This document shows positions 30,501 to 37,300 of a stretch of DNA of 64,000 nucleotides, one piece after another. This DNA is from Musa acuminata AAA Group. Its lineage: Eukaryota; Streptophyta; Magnoliopsida; Zingiberales; Musaceae. How positions within the stretch are numbered: position 1 is the stretch's first letter; every line of letters begins with the position of its first letter. A model generated the notes under the pieces. It did no database searches, was not told where the DNA came from, and was given only the letters and a program-made list of their open reading frames with translations. A program made the position numbers and the translations under genes. Where the stretch lies: contig NC_088340.1 of NCBI RefSeq assembly GCF_036884655.1, forward strand, positions 13,821,001-13,885,000, read 5' to 3'.

Positions 30501-31805
30501 GTCATGCAGCATTAACATAATTACCTTTATGGATCTTTAGGGTACTACAGATCCTTGTAATAGAAGAATTTGGCTTCTGTAGGCATTGAATGTTCATTGT
30601 GTCACTTTTATTTTGTGTTTTATGTTTGGAAAATCTCATTTGTGTAAATGGCTAGTTGCCTATATATGCCATGTCCATAAATAAGTTTGTGATAATCTAT
30701 TTTACAATTTTTACCTCTTTTTCTTCTAGAAATATGATAGTGTGCTTCCTCTCTTTACTAGAATTATGAAATTATTGACAGGGGAGGATGATTCTTGCTC
30801 ACCTATGCGATGAACCCAAGGGTTTGAAGACAGGGATGTGCATGGTACACACCTCTCTCTGAAGCTGTGGTTCTGTGCATCTTGTGTTCTTGTTCTCAAT
30901 TTTTCTATTAAGTACATCATCAATCACATTTCACTCTTAGGATTTCTGAAACCTTAGTGGATAGGATGTTGCCAATACTTATTTGCCTACTCTTATTGAT
31001 GTGTCATTTGAACATATTCACTGAGAAATCTTTGTTAACAGTCACTACTGTTTCTTCCTCTTGCCATTGCAAATGCTCTCACCGCTAGGCTCAATGATGG
31101 GTACGTTTTTGCCTTTACATAAAAAACATGTCTGCGGAAATAAAAAAAATATTCTGCAGTCCAATTCATTTACTTATCGGTTTTTCTCTTTTTCTACAGA
31201 GCTCCTCTCATTGATGAATATATCATTCTTCTTGTGTATTGCTTGTTCACAGGTAATTTGTTTTTTCCATCTTGAGATTATCTGTTATGAAGTGACTTTT
31301 CTATGTTACTCCTGAAAGCTTGTTTCAACAAATAAAAAACTAAAAATGCCTCTGATTTTGGGTAGTAAAAAAATGTCTGTCTCCTTTTCTTAATCCAGCA
31401 TAATAAAAGAAGGCTTGATATTTCCTTCACATGCTAAAGATCGACTAGCATATAATTGGAATGTTCTTAGTATTAAGTTATGCCCTTCCATAAGAGCAAG
31501 ATTGGCTCAAACATTATGAGATTTGTGTTCAACTCTTGCTTTTGAACCCCTTTTTCATATTTGTCTTTTTTTTTGTCCCCTGGTGCTTTTCATCACGAAT
31601 CTATTTTATTCAAAACAGTGGGGCTTTACTTGCATTTTGCTACATCTGTCATCCATGAGATAACAACTGCTCTGGGCATTTACTGCTTCAGGTTAGGAAA
31701 CTTTCCTGCTGTTAATGTGCTGACATTTTGTGACTCAACTGCAAGATTTGAATGTGGTGTGCTGTTTTTGGTTTGACCTACAGGATAACCAGGAAAGAAG
31801 CTTGA
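3508..31805 (+). CDS. AAPT1: Aminoalcohol phosphotransferase (CDP-choline/ethanolamine:diacylglycerol), 5'-truncated by window
   Basis: Integral ER/Golgi membrane enzyme that transfers phosphocholine or phosphoethanolamine from the CDP-alcohol to diacylglycerol. Exons: 3508-3558, 11278-11355, 11741-11816, 11901-11923, 12006-12106, 14335-14429, 14572-14640, 27934-28003, 28771-28834, 28907-28947, 29038-29122, 30782-30844, 31042-31100, 31200-31252, 31619-31691, 31784-31805. Together they make 1023 nt, 340 aa plus TGA, in one frame with GT-AG borders. Visible residues 49-71 hold the CDP-alcohol phosphotransferase motif DG-x2-AR-x8-G-x3-D-x3-D (D49, G50, A53, R54, G63, D67, D71). Hydrophobic segments such as [17 protein letters not shown] and [15 protein letters not shown] match family membrane helices; the C-terminus is RITRKEA. 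Plant AAPTs are about 389 aa, so only the first ~49 residues (exon 1) are missing, presumably left of the window. The reading frame looks intact despite transposon-filled introns of 7.7 and 13.3 kb. The AAPT1 symbol is by family; AAPT1 and AAPT2 cannot be separated here. Confidence 0.93.
3559..5496 (+). other. AAPT intron (3559-11277), left part
   Basis: Intron sequence from the GTAAGT donor at 3559 up to element A2. It is AT-rich with no recognisable gene or transposon end. Two similar phrases about ORF-free 'GAATTAAATGAGT...CTCTTAGAAGCCAATTTTCTC' type text occur near 4606-4650 and 4698-4745, suggesting a small local direct repeat of about 90 bp. Confidence 0.6.
5497..5942 (-). repeat. LTR of A2 (3' LTR in element sense)
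   Basis: It starts TGTCACGGAC and ends GTCCGTGACA, so the LTR itself is bounded by a 10-bp inverted repeat, longer than the usual TG...CA. It is the same length as its partner at 9574-10019. Confidence 0.85.
5943..5953 (-). other. Polypurine tract of A2
   Basis: The plus strand reads TTCTCCCCCAC, which in element sense is GTGGGGGAGAA immediately before the 3' LTR. This is the expected start site for plus-strand DNA synthesis. Confidence 0.7.
8153..8680 (-). CDS. Hypothetical gag-like frame of element A2
   Basis: A 175-aa minus-strand frame on the sense strand of A2. It is rich in Arg, Glu, Lys and Gln, with no zinc knuckle and no enzyme motif. The last 100 residues are conserved in A1 (201-602), which shows the segment is part of the family rather than chance. 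A second minus-strand frame (8613-9014) overlaps it in a different frame, so the original protein may be frameshifted. I do not recognise the family; a structural gag role is only a guess from its place in the element. Confidence 0.3.
   Translation of the reverse strand: MRECIGGCIARSSGGATQSNLNEGTLGVDVEIELKGGLTRGMVGARATIDSMQKRGAEQLGCNLAKYPSRMKGASIEVGTWSGGTVLSLDRGQGHELLQRQEQNHVVPWVLHSDRADSSCMVPKTKGASGHMHLISEKHLMEELRRLNLRRRNWVQKALAWGKRTQRWVLLKNMP
9560..9571 (-). other. Primer-binding site of A2 (initiator-Met tRNA type)
   Basis: The plus strand reads GCTCTGATACCA (complement TGGTATCAGAGC), two bases from the LTR edge at 9574. It fixes the sense of A2 as minus. Confidence 0.85.
9574..10019 (-). 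repeat. LTR of A2 (5' LTR in element sense)
   Basis: The 446-bp partner of the LTR at 5497-5942, with the same TGTCACGGAC and GTCCGTGACA ends. The primer-binding site lies directly to its left. Confidence 0.85.
10161..10916. mobile_element. hAT-like non-autonomous DNA element G3
   Basis: The element begins CAAGGTTTTTAATTTC and ends with the inverse of CAAGGATTTGAATCTC, and is flanked by a perfect 8-bp duplication ATTTTACT (10153-10160 and 10917-10924). The perfect duplication anchors the whole G family as an 8-bp-TSD (hAT-type) group. Its interior holds inverted-repeat modules (10216-10335) and a GC-rich stretch with CCCTATCGTGTTCTGCCCGATGG-like text, with no transposase. The right subterminal part (TACGTACCGCCCATCCTAGG) resembles those of G1 and G2. 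Confidence 0.8.
10216..10335. repeat. Tandem hairpin modules inside G3
   Basis: Units of about 60 bp contain GAAACCATCCTCGCCCG, then GCATGCGAGATGGTTTC. GAAACCATC and GATGGTTTC are inverse, and CTCGC and GCGAG are inverse, so each unit can fold into a stem. Two full units and a partial third follow one another, separated by TTCTTAAAAGA. Confidence 0.75.
10925..11277 (+). other. AAPT intron, segment before the 11278 exon
   Basis: Intron sequence between G3 and the acceptor TTTCACAG at 11270-11277. AT-rich; no gene or element end recognised. Confidence 0.55.
12107..12775 (+). other. AAPT intron (12107-14334), left part
   Basis: Starts with the donor GTATGT at 12107, chosen because the exon must end GAACA to keep the frame with C at 14335 (E-H-F-F). 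AT-rich intron text up to G2, nothing else recognised. Confidence 0.55.
12776..13644. mobile_element. hAT-like non-autonomous DNA element G2
   Basis: Starts CAAGAATCGTAATTTTG and ends with the inverse of CAAGGATTTTAATTTCG. Flanks GTTATTAC (12768-12775) and CTTATTAC (13645-13652) form an 8-bp duplication with one mismatch. The left end continues TACTGTATCGGAGTTTCGA, nearly the same as G1 (TACCGTACCGGAGTTTCGA). Inside are a long TATA/TATG/TACA run and a GC-rich block (13117-13480) with repeated GACGTCG-type words. The plus-frame and minus-frame peptides over this region are low complexity and not transposase. Confidence 0.75.
12853..13106. repeat. Compound (TATA/TATG/TACA)n microsatellite in G2
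   Basis: About 250 bp of alternating purine-pyrimidine TATG, TATA and then TACA words. The left part is TATG-rich and the right part TACA-rich, so the tract is self-complementary and could extrude a long hairpin. Confidence 0.9.
13653..14334 (+). other. AAPT intron, segment before the 14335 exon
   Basis: Intron text between G2 and the acceptor ACAG at 14331-14334. No gene or element end recognised. Confidence 0.5.
14641..15263 (+). other. AAPT 13.3-kb intron, left flank of element B
   Basis: Begins with donor GTAAGT at 14641. The last part (about 15150-15262) shares short phrases, for example GAGACAAGCAAAATTTC and ATGACATGTTGATT, with the right flank of B (23850-23935). So the pre-insertion site already had a local repeat of about 100 bp. 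The last five bases (15259-15263) are the GTTGA target duplication. Confidence 0.6.
16122..16706 (+). repeat. GGTGCAACCGCC / GAGCTCAGTCTTCGAGCTCTG array in LTR B U3
   Basis: Many imperfect copies of two short motifs alternate upstream of the TATA box: the near-palindrome GGCGGTGCAACCGCC (and GGTGCAACCACC), and the palindromic phrase GAGCTCAGTCTTCGAGCTC. The same array occurs in the 3' LTR (22122-22706), shorter in C (about 52995-53205 and 60230-60465) and D (52280-52460), and as GGTAGTACCACCGCC variants in E (about 47570-47800). Its place just upstream of the promoter suggests enhancer-like sites; that function is inference. Confidence 0.75.
16765..16772 (+). promoter_or_regulatory. TATA box of LTR B
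   Basis: TATAAATA within GGGGCCTATAAATACCCC, directly after the U3 repeat array. The same box is at 22765-22772 in the 3' LTR, 53259-53266 and 60516-60523 in element C, and as TATATAAA at 61244-61251 in D. Transcription would start about 30 bp downstream, near the conserved CAGCACTGAAAAG stretch. Confidence 0.75.
17489..17714 (+). repeat. 17-18-bp minisatellite in LTR B (R/U5)
   Basis: About 13 units of GTTTAGACGTAAATCTGC drifting to GCTTAGACGCAAACTGC, head to tail. The first five units carry GACGTAAA and the remaining units mostly GACGCAAA, a gradient expected from stepwise slippage. An identical array lies at 23489-23714. LTRs C and D keep only one or no unit (GTTTAGACGTAAATTAG near 53700), so expansion is specific to B. 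Regular unit spacing resembles a CRISPR at a glance, but there are no spacers. Confidence 0.85.
17837..17848 (+). other. Primer-binding site of B
   Basis: TGGTATCAGAGC, two bases after the LTR end at 17834, complementary to the 3' end of initiator methionine tRNA. Confidence 0.9.
17885..18796 (+). CDS. gag: Copia-type gag polyprotein of element B (UBN2-like), no pol
   Basis: 303 aa if started at the ATG at 17885, which aligns with the starts of the gag frames of C (54001) and D (61822). An upstream in-frame extension from 17762 crosses the LTR and primer site, so it is unlikely to be translated as gag. Residues about 10-220 match the gag-polypeptide family of plant copia elements: [53 protein letters not shown]. 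The position of the first zinc knuckle in C is here a basic stretch with one Cys ([13 protein letters not shown]), so RNA binding may rest on basic residues only. The protein ends in an acidic/serine tail and a stop instead of running into protease. The frame is intact in full length, which fits recent activity. It presumably makes virus-like particles that borrow reverse transcriptase and integrase. Confidence 0.88.
   Translation: MALQEGFSVFRPPFFNGLDYTYWKTRMRVFLISLNLDLWNIVENGFQLPSKPTNEWSDLEKKYFSLNAKAMNALFCALDKNEFNRVSLCETAFDIWRTLEITHEGTSRVKDSKVNILLHDFELFHMKPSETIVDMYTRFTDVVNGLNSLGKSFSDFELVNKVLRSLSKTWDSKVTAIQESKNLNQFPLEELIGSLITYEMTCNAREELENHLPKNRKDLGHRTFEDHSSISSSDGELKLQMKRKLKSKKNQTTCFKRKKKNKNWDESSSSEEEKVNKSKAANYALTAYNDEVIEIPLIYFEIT
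18797..21263 (+). other. Non-coding 3' internal region of element B
   Basis: 2.5 kb of AT-rich DNA with no pol motif. It shows recurring words such as ATGATG, TTGATTATGA and, around 20440-20880, CTTGC-TATCTCAAGAAGCAA phrases repeated roughly every 40-60 bp. Polypurine-like tracts occur at about 20403-20415, 21036-21050 and 21250-21262, the last directly before the 3' LTR. The matching region of C (58556-59704) and D (62760 onward) has similar style, so it is a family feature and not random filler. Confidence 0.7.
21250..21262 (+). other. Polypurine tract of B
   Basis: AAAAAGGGGGAGA, one base (T) before TGTTGAATC of the 3' LTR. It is the same tract as in C (59690-59703). Confidence 0.85.
21264..23836 (+). 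repeat. 3' LTR of element B
   Basis: 2573 bp, colinear with the 5' LTR at an offset of exactly 6000 until a C run near 23803 that is 2 bases longer. Visible differences include T/C at 15421/21421, G/C at 16440/22440, T/C at 17239/23239 and C/T near 17788/23788. Confidence 0.93.
23842..24984 (+). other. AAPT 13.3-kb intron, between B and the tandem duplication
   Basis: AT-rich intron DNA. A stretch at 23870-23935 repeats phrases of the left flank of B, including an inverse pair (CCTTGTCTCAATGATAGTTG against CAACTATCGTTGAGACAAG at about 15158). No gene or element end was recognised. Confidence 0.5.
24729..24746. repeat. Poly-C run (18 C)
   Basis: Eighteen consecutive C followed by TCCCCACC. 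It lies within intron DNA. The length is a likely sequencing or assembly soft spot. Confidence 0.95.
24985..25772. repeat. Tandem duplication, copy 1
   Basis: Unit of 788 bp that starts at TTGGATTGAGGTTGAGCC (about 24986) and ends AGGGAAAGAAAAGA. The second copy begins immediately with the same TTGGATTGAGG phrase at 25774. It holds no gene; short frames such as 25521-25886 are not recognised. Confidence 0.85.
25774..27474. repeat. Tandem duplication, copy 2, carrying element H
   Basis: Matches copy 1 over 25774-26029 and 26939-27474, with scattered substitutions (for example TTTTCAGG against TTTTCGGG). The hAT-like element H and its target duplication account for the extra 909 bp. After 27474 the sequence diverges from copy 1. 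Confidence 0.85.
26030..26930. mobile_element. hAT-like non-autonomous DNA element H (CAGTG ends)
   Basis: 901 bp with near-perfect terminal inverted repeats: CAGTGATTTAAAAAG at the left, and the complement of the right end reads CAGTGATTTAAAAAGGCGCT. An 8-bp duplication ACACAAAT / ACACAGAT (26022-26029, 26931-26938; one mismatch) supports the hAT superfamily. Copy 1 of the tandem duplication shows the site without the element. The inner arms are GC-rich GGCGC/GCGAGGC palindromes and the centre is a run of GCGGCGAGCAGCGGGAG-like words. The translated frames of that run (26205-26609, 26360-26677) are low complexity, so no transposase is present. Confidence 0.85.
27475..27933 (+). other. AAPT 13.3-kb intron, segment before the 27934 exon
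   Basis: Intron text ending in a T-run and CAG acceptor at 27931-27933. Nothing else recognised. Confidence 0.55.
28004..28770 (+). other. AAPT intron 28004-28770
   Basis: Donor GTAAGC, acceptor TTTCTGCAG. AT-rich; no recognisable element. Confidence 0.6.
29123..30781 (+). other. AAPT intron 29123-30781
   Basis: 1.66-kb intron with donor GTAAGA and acceptor ATTGACAG. AT-rich, no transposon ends or gene recognised. Confidence 0.6.
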
Positions 31806-34060
31806 GAAAGACTTTGACGTGCTGTTCTTAGTGCACGTGTTTATTGTTGATTATTTTTTTACTGAAAGCAGGGCTACCTGACATTCAATCTGTGTGCCAT
31901 ATAAGATGGGTTCCCCACTCTATTAAATCAGTGCTTGTGGGGAATGCTGTGTAGAAGATAAGCCACGTTAGTTAGATAAGATGAGAAATTGTTGTGTCAT
32001 TATTTTGGTCCTCTGTAGGAATTGACTGTAGCTGATCGATTGTTGTATCACTATCAATTTATCCAATTGTGAGAATGCATGTTATACATGAAGGACCACT
32101 ACAAAAGTTGGAAAGAGGATAATTGACGTATAAATTCCAAAGAAAATGTTTTGGTTGTGAAAAAACTTTATTGAATAAAACCTTCCTATTTCTCTATTTT
32201 CTTCCTTGGATCTGCTCACTTTCATATTATCTGACATGTATAAACGAGCAAACCCAATTGATTTCCTGCCACCCTTATTGCTCAGCCATGTCCCTCATTG
32301 TTGATTGATTTGATCGGCTCCCTGCATCGAGTAAGCCAGGACTAACAAGTCCGGCTTCAGATAACCATTATCGCCCTCAAACTCTTGATATGTTTTACTA
32401 GAACAGCCATCGCATCCTTCATCTCCTCGAGAACCCCATTTGCGAAATAAGAAAAAGATGATGATGCTTTTAGATAAATATCGCGGACCTCCAATGCGGA
32501 TCTTCTTCATAAGCAACATCGGTTCGGTCTTGTCGGATGGTTACGTGTATGAGATGATGATGTATTGCAAAAAGCTATGTTCAAATTTTTTGAAAACTAG
32601 GATGGTTTCGTTTGGAGGGAAATCACGGACTGTGTAGTGATCAATGCAAGAGGGCAGGGGGTTCTGAGTGACATCATAACTTGTTTCTTTTCCCTCCTTT
32701 CCACAAAAAAAAGAAAAAGAAAATGCCATCACAACTTTGCCCAAAGCGACACTCTTTCAACTTTGAACGCTCTTCTATACATATTATTATTATATCCAAT
32801 GAATAAACTTCGTCTAAAATCACACTCTCCACTGTGCGAGGAAGCCGTCAAAACTCCACTGTGTGAGCCAGCCATGTCTCCCGAGCATCAGCCGTCGCTG
32901 CATTAATAGCATCCTCGGAACCACCTCTGCATTAAGAATGGGGCTTAGCAACTAACTCCCTAGCTGCCCACTGGGCCCCGCCACAGCTCGAAACCAGAAA
33001 CTCGCAGGACCCAATTAGATCCAAACAAAGATCCCACGTTTCATCTCCTCCCAAACAGACGCCCGTGAAAGATCCCACGTTCCACAGCACGTTTCATCTC
33101 CTCCCAAGCGACTGGGCTTTCGCTCGTCATGCCCTCGTCCCCGTGCGGTGCCAACCGGGAAGGGGCAGCAAAAAGAAGAGCGTTCCTTGTTACTGTAGCC
33201 CCACCACGTCTCGCATACGCCCAGAAACCACATGCCCATGCGCTTGCTTCACGCAACACGCACCCGGAAATATTTTGTTCTCCTCGCGTCGCGTACTCAC
33301 TCCTCCTTCACGTGAACGCAGGTGATTACCCCCTCGCTCATCTCGCAGTGCACATTACGACTAATCATCATAACGCCGCCCCCCTCCCACCCCTTTCACA
33401 TATCCCAATCCCCTGCCCTCGACAACATTACGTTAACCTTCCATCCCCGAACGAGTGTGTAATCCCAGCAGAGTAGCGGTAGAAGTAGCAAAAGAGCCAC
33501 CGGGGAGAGTCCAAATTGTGTGAGTAATCCCCCTACCCCCACCCCCACCCCACGTTGGTCCCCCTTCGTCATTGGCATAATTATATTTAAGCCTTTACCA
33601 ACCATTATATGTAAGCACAACTATAATTTCATGGCATTTAGGTCTTTTTTCCTATTCTTCGTAACCAGCAATTCCAACCAAAAATTAAAATTTAGAGAAA
33701 TAAGGTGGAAAGGATTCGTAGGGACGATCAAATCTATTTTTTTTCCCTTAGTTGGTCCATCTATATTCCCTTGTCTCCATTTCAATTAAAAAAGCTTTTA
33801 CGAGCTGCTGATTCTTTTTTTTGTCTGAGCTATAATAGTTTTTCTTCCAGTCGGAGCTTGTTGAGTACGATGAAATGTATATGTACTGGCACAAGTAATC
33901 AGGAGTCTTCACAGTATGCTTTGGATCCAAAGTATAGCTGGGTATAACTGAGAGCAGCGCCGTAGCAGGGAAACCCATGTGGATACTGTGGACTCATTAT
34001 AAAGCAAAGGGAACCAGAAAAGTAAAAGGCCGAGTAAAAGAAGCGCAACTATGTGGGTTG

Positions 34061-34104
<44 letters not shown>

Positions 34105-34222
34105 GCTGTCGGGTGTTTTCTATGGAAACAGACGAACTGTGACTGCCGTTTCCCCCTTTTACTTTTACCCCTCCCCTGCTTCGTTGCTGCATCCAGAGAG
34201 AGAGAGAGTGTGCGCGCGCGTC
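31806..34222. other. Intergenic region between AAPT and ROPGEF1
   Basis: The first few hundred bases should hold the AAPT 3' untranslated region. From about 32870 the DNA becomes GC-richer, with a short direct repeat of GATCCCACGTTTCATCTCCTCCCAA-type text at about 33031 and 33070. C-rich tracts lie near 33370-33410 and 33525-33555. No gene is recognised; the region upstream of 34222 should contain ROPGEF1 control sequences. Confidence 0.55.
34060..34106 (+). repeat. (GT)n(GA)n microsatellite upstream of ROPGEF1
   Basis: GTGTGTGTGT followed by a GA run of about 30 bp, with a second shorter GA run at 34196-34208 near the TATA box. GA/CT tracts are common in plant core promoters and can bind GAGA-binding (BPC) proteins; a role here is inference. 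Confidence 0.85.
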
Positions 34223-34230
34223 ATATATAG
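34223..34230 (+). promoter_or_regulatory. Putative TATA box of ROPGEF1
   Basis: ATATATAG in TCATATATAGAGC, 148 bp upstream of the ATG at 34378. It would give a leader of roughly 120 nt, in line with the nearby CT-rich, upstream-ATG-free sequence. Confidence 0.5.
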
Positions 34231-34377
34231 AGCTCTTTAGCTCGCCTGCCTTCTTCTTCTTCCATCTCTCTTGCTCTCTGCTTTTGGTGGCAGGCGGAGT
34301 AGTTGGGGCGCTCCCAACGAACCAAGGCAGAATCAAGAGACGCGAGAGGGAGGTTTTGGCTTCGCTGGCGCCGCACG

Positions 34378-37300
34378 ATGGTGAGCCTGCCGTCCGACGA
34401 GGAGGAAGAGGAGGAGGAGTACGCCTCCGACATACAGAGCGAGCGATGTGAGAGCTATAGCCCCAGCGCTGACGTCAGCGAGTCCGAGTCCTCGGGTCGC
34501 GTCGGGCGCGCCGCCGCCGCCGCCGCCGGGGCCTCCAGCTCCTTCTCCTCCTCCCCGCCGCTGGCCCCTGCCAGAGCGGCGCTGTTGCCTGGGGTGCCTC
34601 ATTTGGTGTTCTGGGAGTCGAAGTTGGAGAAGAGGGAGGCCGATTTCTCTGGTTCGTAACCTATCTCCTCATCCCCAGCAAATGTGCTTAGCTTCGAGAT
34701 CTGAGAGAAGCTCCTCTTGATCAAGATCGATTAACCACATAACCACTTATTTCAGAAGTGGAGATGATGAAGGAAAGATTTGCCAAGCTTCTGCTCGGCG
34801 AAGACATGTCCGGCGGCGGCAAAGGGGTCTGCACGGCGCTTGCCATCTCGAATGCGATAACGAATCTTTCCGGTGAGATCCATTTGTGTCATTCGATCTG
34901 CAGGTGTTCGTGTGCTATCTCGTTCGATTGCTACAAAACCACTACTGTCTTCAGCTACTGTGTTCGGAGAGCTTTGGAGATTGGAGCCCCTTGCGCCGCA
35001 GAAGAAGGCAATGTGGCGCCGGGAGATGGATTGGTTGCTCTGTGTGAGTGATTCCATCGTGGAGCTCATCCCTTCCATCCAAGAGTTCCCTGGCGGCGGG
35101 ACCTTCGAGGTGATGGTCTCTCGCCCCCGGGCTGACCTCCACATGAACCTCCCCGCTCTCAAGAAGCTGGACGCCATGCTTATCGGAATACTGGATGGGT
35201 TCCAAGACACCGAGTTCTGGTATGTGGATCGGGGGATATTGGTCGCCGATGAGGATGGAAGTGGGTCTTGCCCATCTTCCTCATTTGGTAGGCCGTCATT
35301 GCGCCAGGAAGAAAAATGGTGGCTACCATGCCCAAGGGTTCCGCCCAAAGGCCTGTCCGAGGATTCAAGGAAGAGGTTGCAGCAATGTAGGGATTGTGTG
35401 AATCAGATACTCAAGGCGTCCATGGCAATCAATAGTGGAGTGCTTGCCGAGATGGAGATCCCTGATGCCTATATTGAAACCTTGCCCAAGGTAAAACACA
35501 TGATGATTTAGCTTACTGATTGATCTAATAAGACACTGAATTTGAATGTGTATAGGATAAAGGACATGAGTAATTCTATATTCTTTAGATGTTGCCAATG
35601 ACCTATTTCTTCATTATTTTTAGGTCTCATAAAATATTCATGAACATCTAAAGCTTATAAGTAAATGCTCCTCACTAAGATGGTCTTTTAATTTGCACTA
35701 ATTAATTCTAAATTTTCGTCACCAGATTTAAGTTGAACTCAGTTCATTCTAACTTTTTCTAGGCAGTATTCATATGCTTAATCTAATCTCTGCTTTTTTT
35801 TTTTTAAAGGACAATATGAACTTAAGCTGACATTATAAAGAACTTTGGGTGGTAGAATATTTTGCCATAAAAGATTTCTTGGATTCTCTTATGACAAGTT
35901 GTCTTAGCCATTTTTACACTACTGGTTATATCCAGATATAGGTCTACCTTTGGGGGCAAATAGGTGTCAAACGTCACAAGCATCGATGGATAATAGTTCG
36001 TATTGAATGTTGTTAATCAACCTGATACATAGGTCATAAACATTTACTTGTTAAAGGATTGGAGTCAATTAAGTAAGCACACATTTGTATGTGTCATGTT
36101 TGTGGTTGCCAGAGCTAATCACAAGTGCCATAGGATTGGATTCAAAAGTAGATGAAGAGCAAGATGGGATCTGAATTGGTATCATTTAGCAGCCCTGTTG
36201 GTGTAAACAAATTGTCACTGTCCAAGGAATAATAAAGTGTAAAGTAGAGAGTCGTGGGAAAAGGGATACTGTCAAATGGTATAGTTGTTGAGAATGGCAT
36301 GGAAGGTTTTTCCTTGGAGAACGATAAGTATAAGTGAAGGTTTGCTCCATATAGAAGATGTTTTAAGCTATCTATATTATGCAATTTGTGACATCATTAT
36401 TGTTACGTCTCTTGCTGAAATGTGAATCATGAAAAGAAGCACATCATAGTGACTTTAGTCATTAAATGGAAGAAAAGACAACTCATGTGGAATGAAAGAA
36501 ATGTAGTTGGAAATAATAAATTGTGAGTATTATTGTTGAAGAAAAGATTATGTGGAAGCTGCATACTTGATTAAATCATGATCTTTGAATAAGGGGTCGA
36601 ATAAAGAGATTACGAGCAGATAGGAAATTTTGATGTTGCTGATAACGATTCAGCCACCCGTTAGGAAATACGAGGCAGAAAACTTGAAATTAGCTTTGCA
36701 GAAAGAACCTGATTAAGGAAAGAACAAGAATGACTGCAGTATTCAATGACATGAAGAGGGGAAGAGAGAGAAAGAGGGATCTTGAACTAGGAAGATGAAA
36801 AGAAACATATAGAGCAGAAGAAGCACACAAGTTGTATTGATGGCTAACGTGCATGGCATAACCTGTACTTTTGGAAGTAAAAAACTATTGGCAAGTTAGA
36901 TGCGGCCGATGTCATGTATCTCTTATTGAAATCTTGTTTATAGGAAGTAGACGAATTTTAACTTGTGAGACAAATGTATACATGAAATCTCTTATTGAAA
37001 TCTCAAGTATTAAATGCCAATACCTAATGTAAAATGTGAAATCAGAAATTATAACGTTAAGTGTGAAAGCTATGGCTATAAAGCCTTACAGATCTTAAAT
37101 AGTAAGTACAGAAGAATAATGGAAGGCTGCATTAAGGAAAAATGAATGCATAGTGAACTAGTCCTCCATGACATTTTTTTTGATATCCAGAGGGAAACAG
37201 AAGCACTACAAAGAATCTGGAAGCAAGGATGGAGAATCTATTGTACTGCTGTTTGTGCAAATAGCTGCCCACTTTATTGCACGAGTGTCTTCTCATGCTT

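Noticed and set aside
34333..34602. Minus frames (89-198 aa) opposite ROPGEF1 exons at 34333-34602 and 34752-35348
   Set aside because: Antisense shadows of conserved ROPGEF1 exons.
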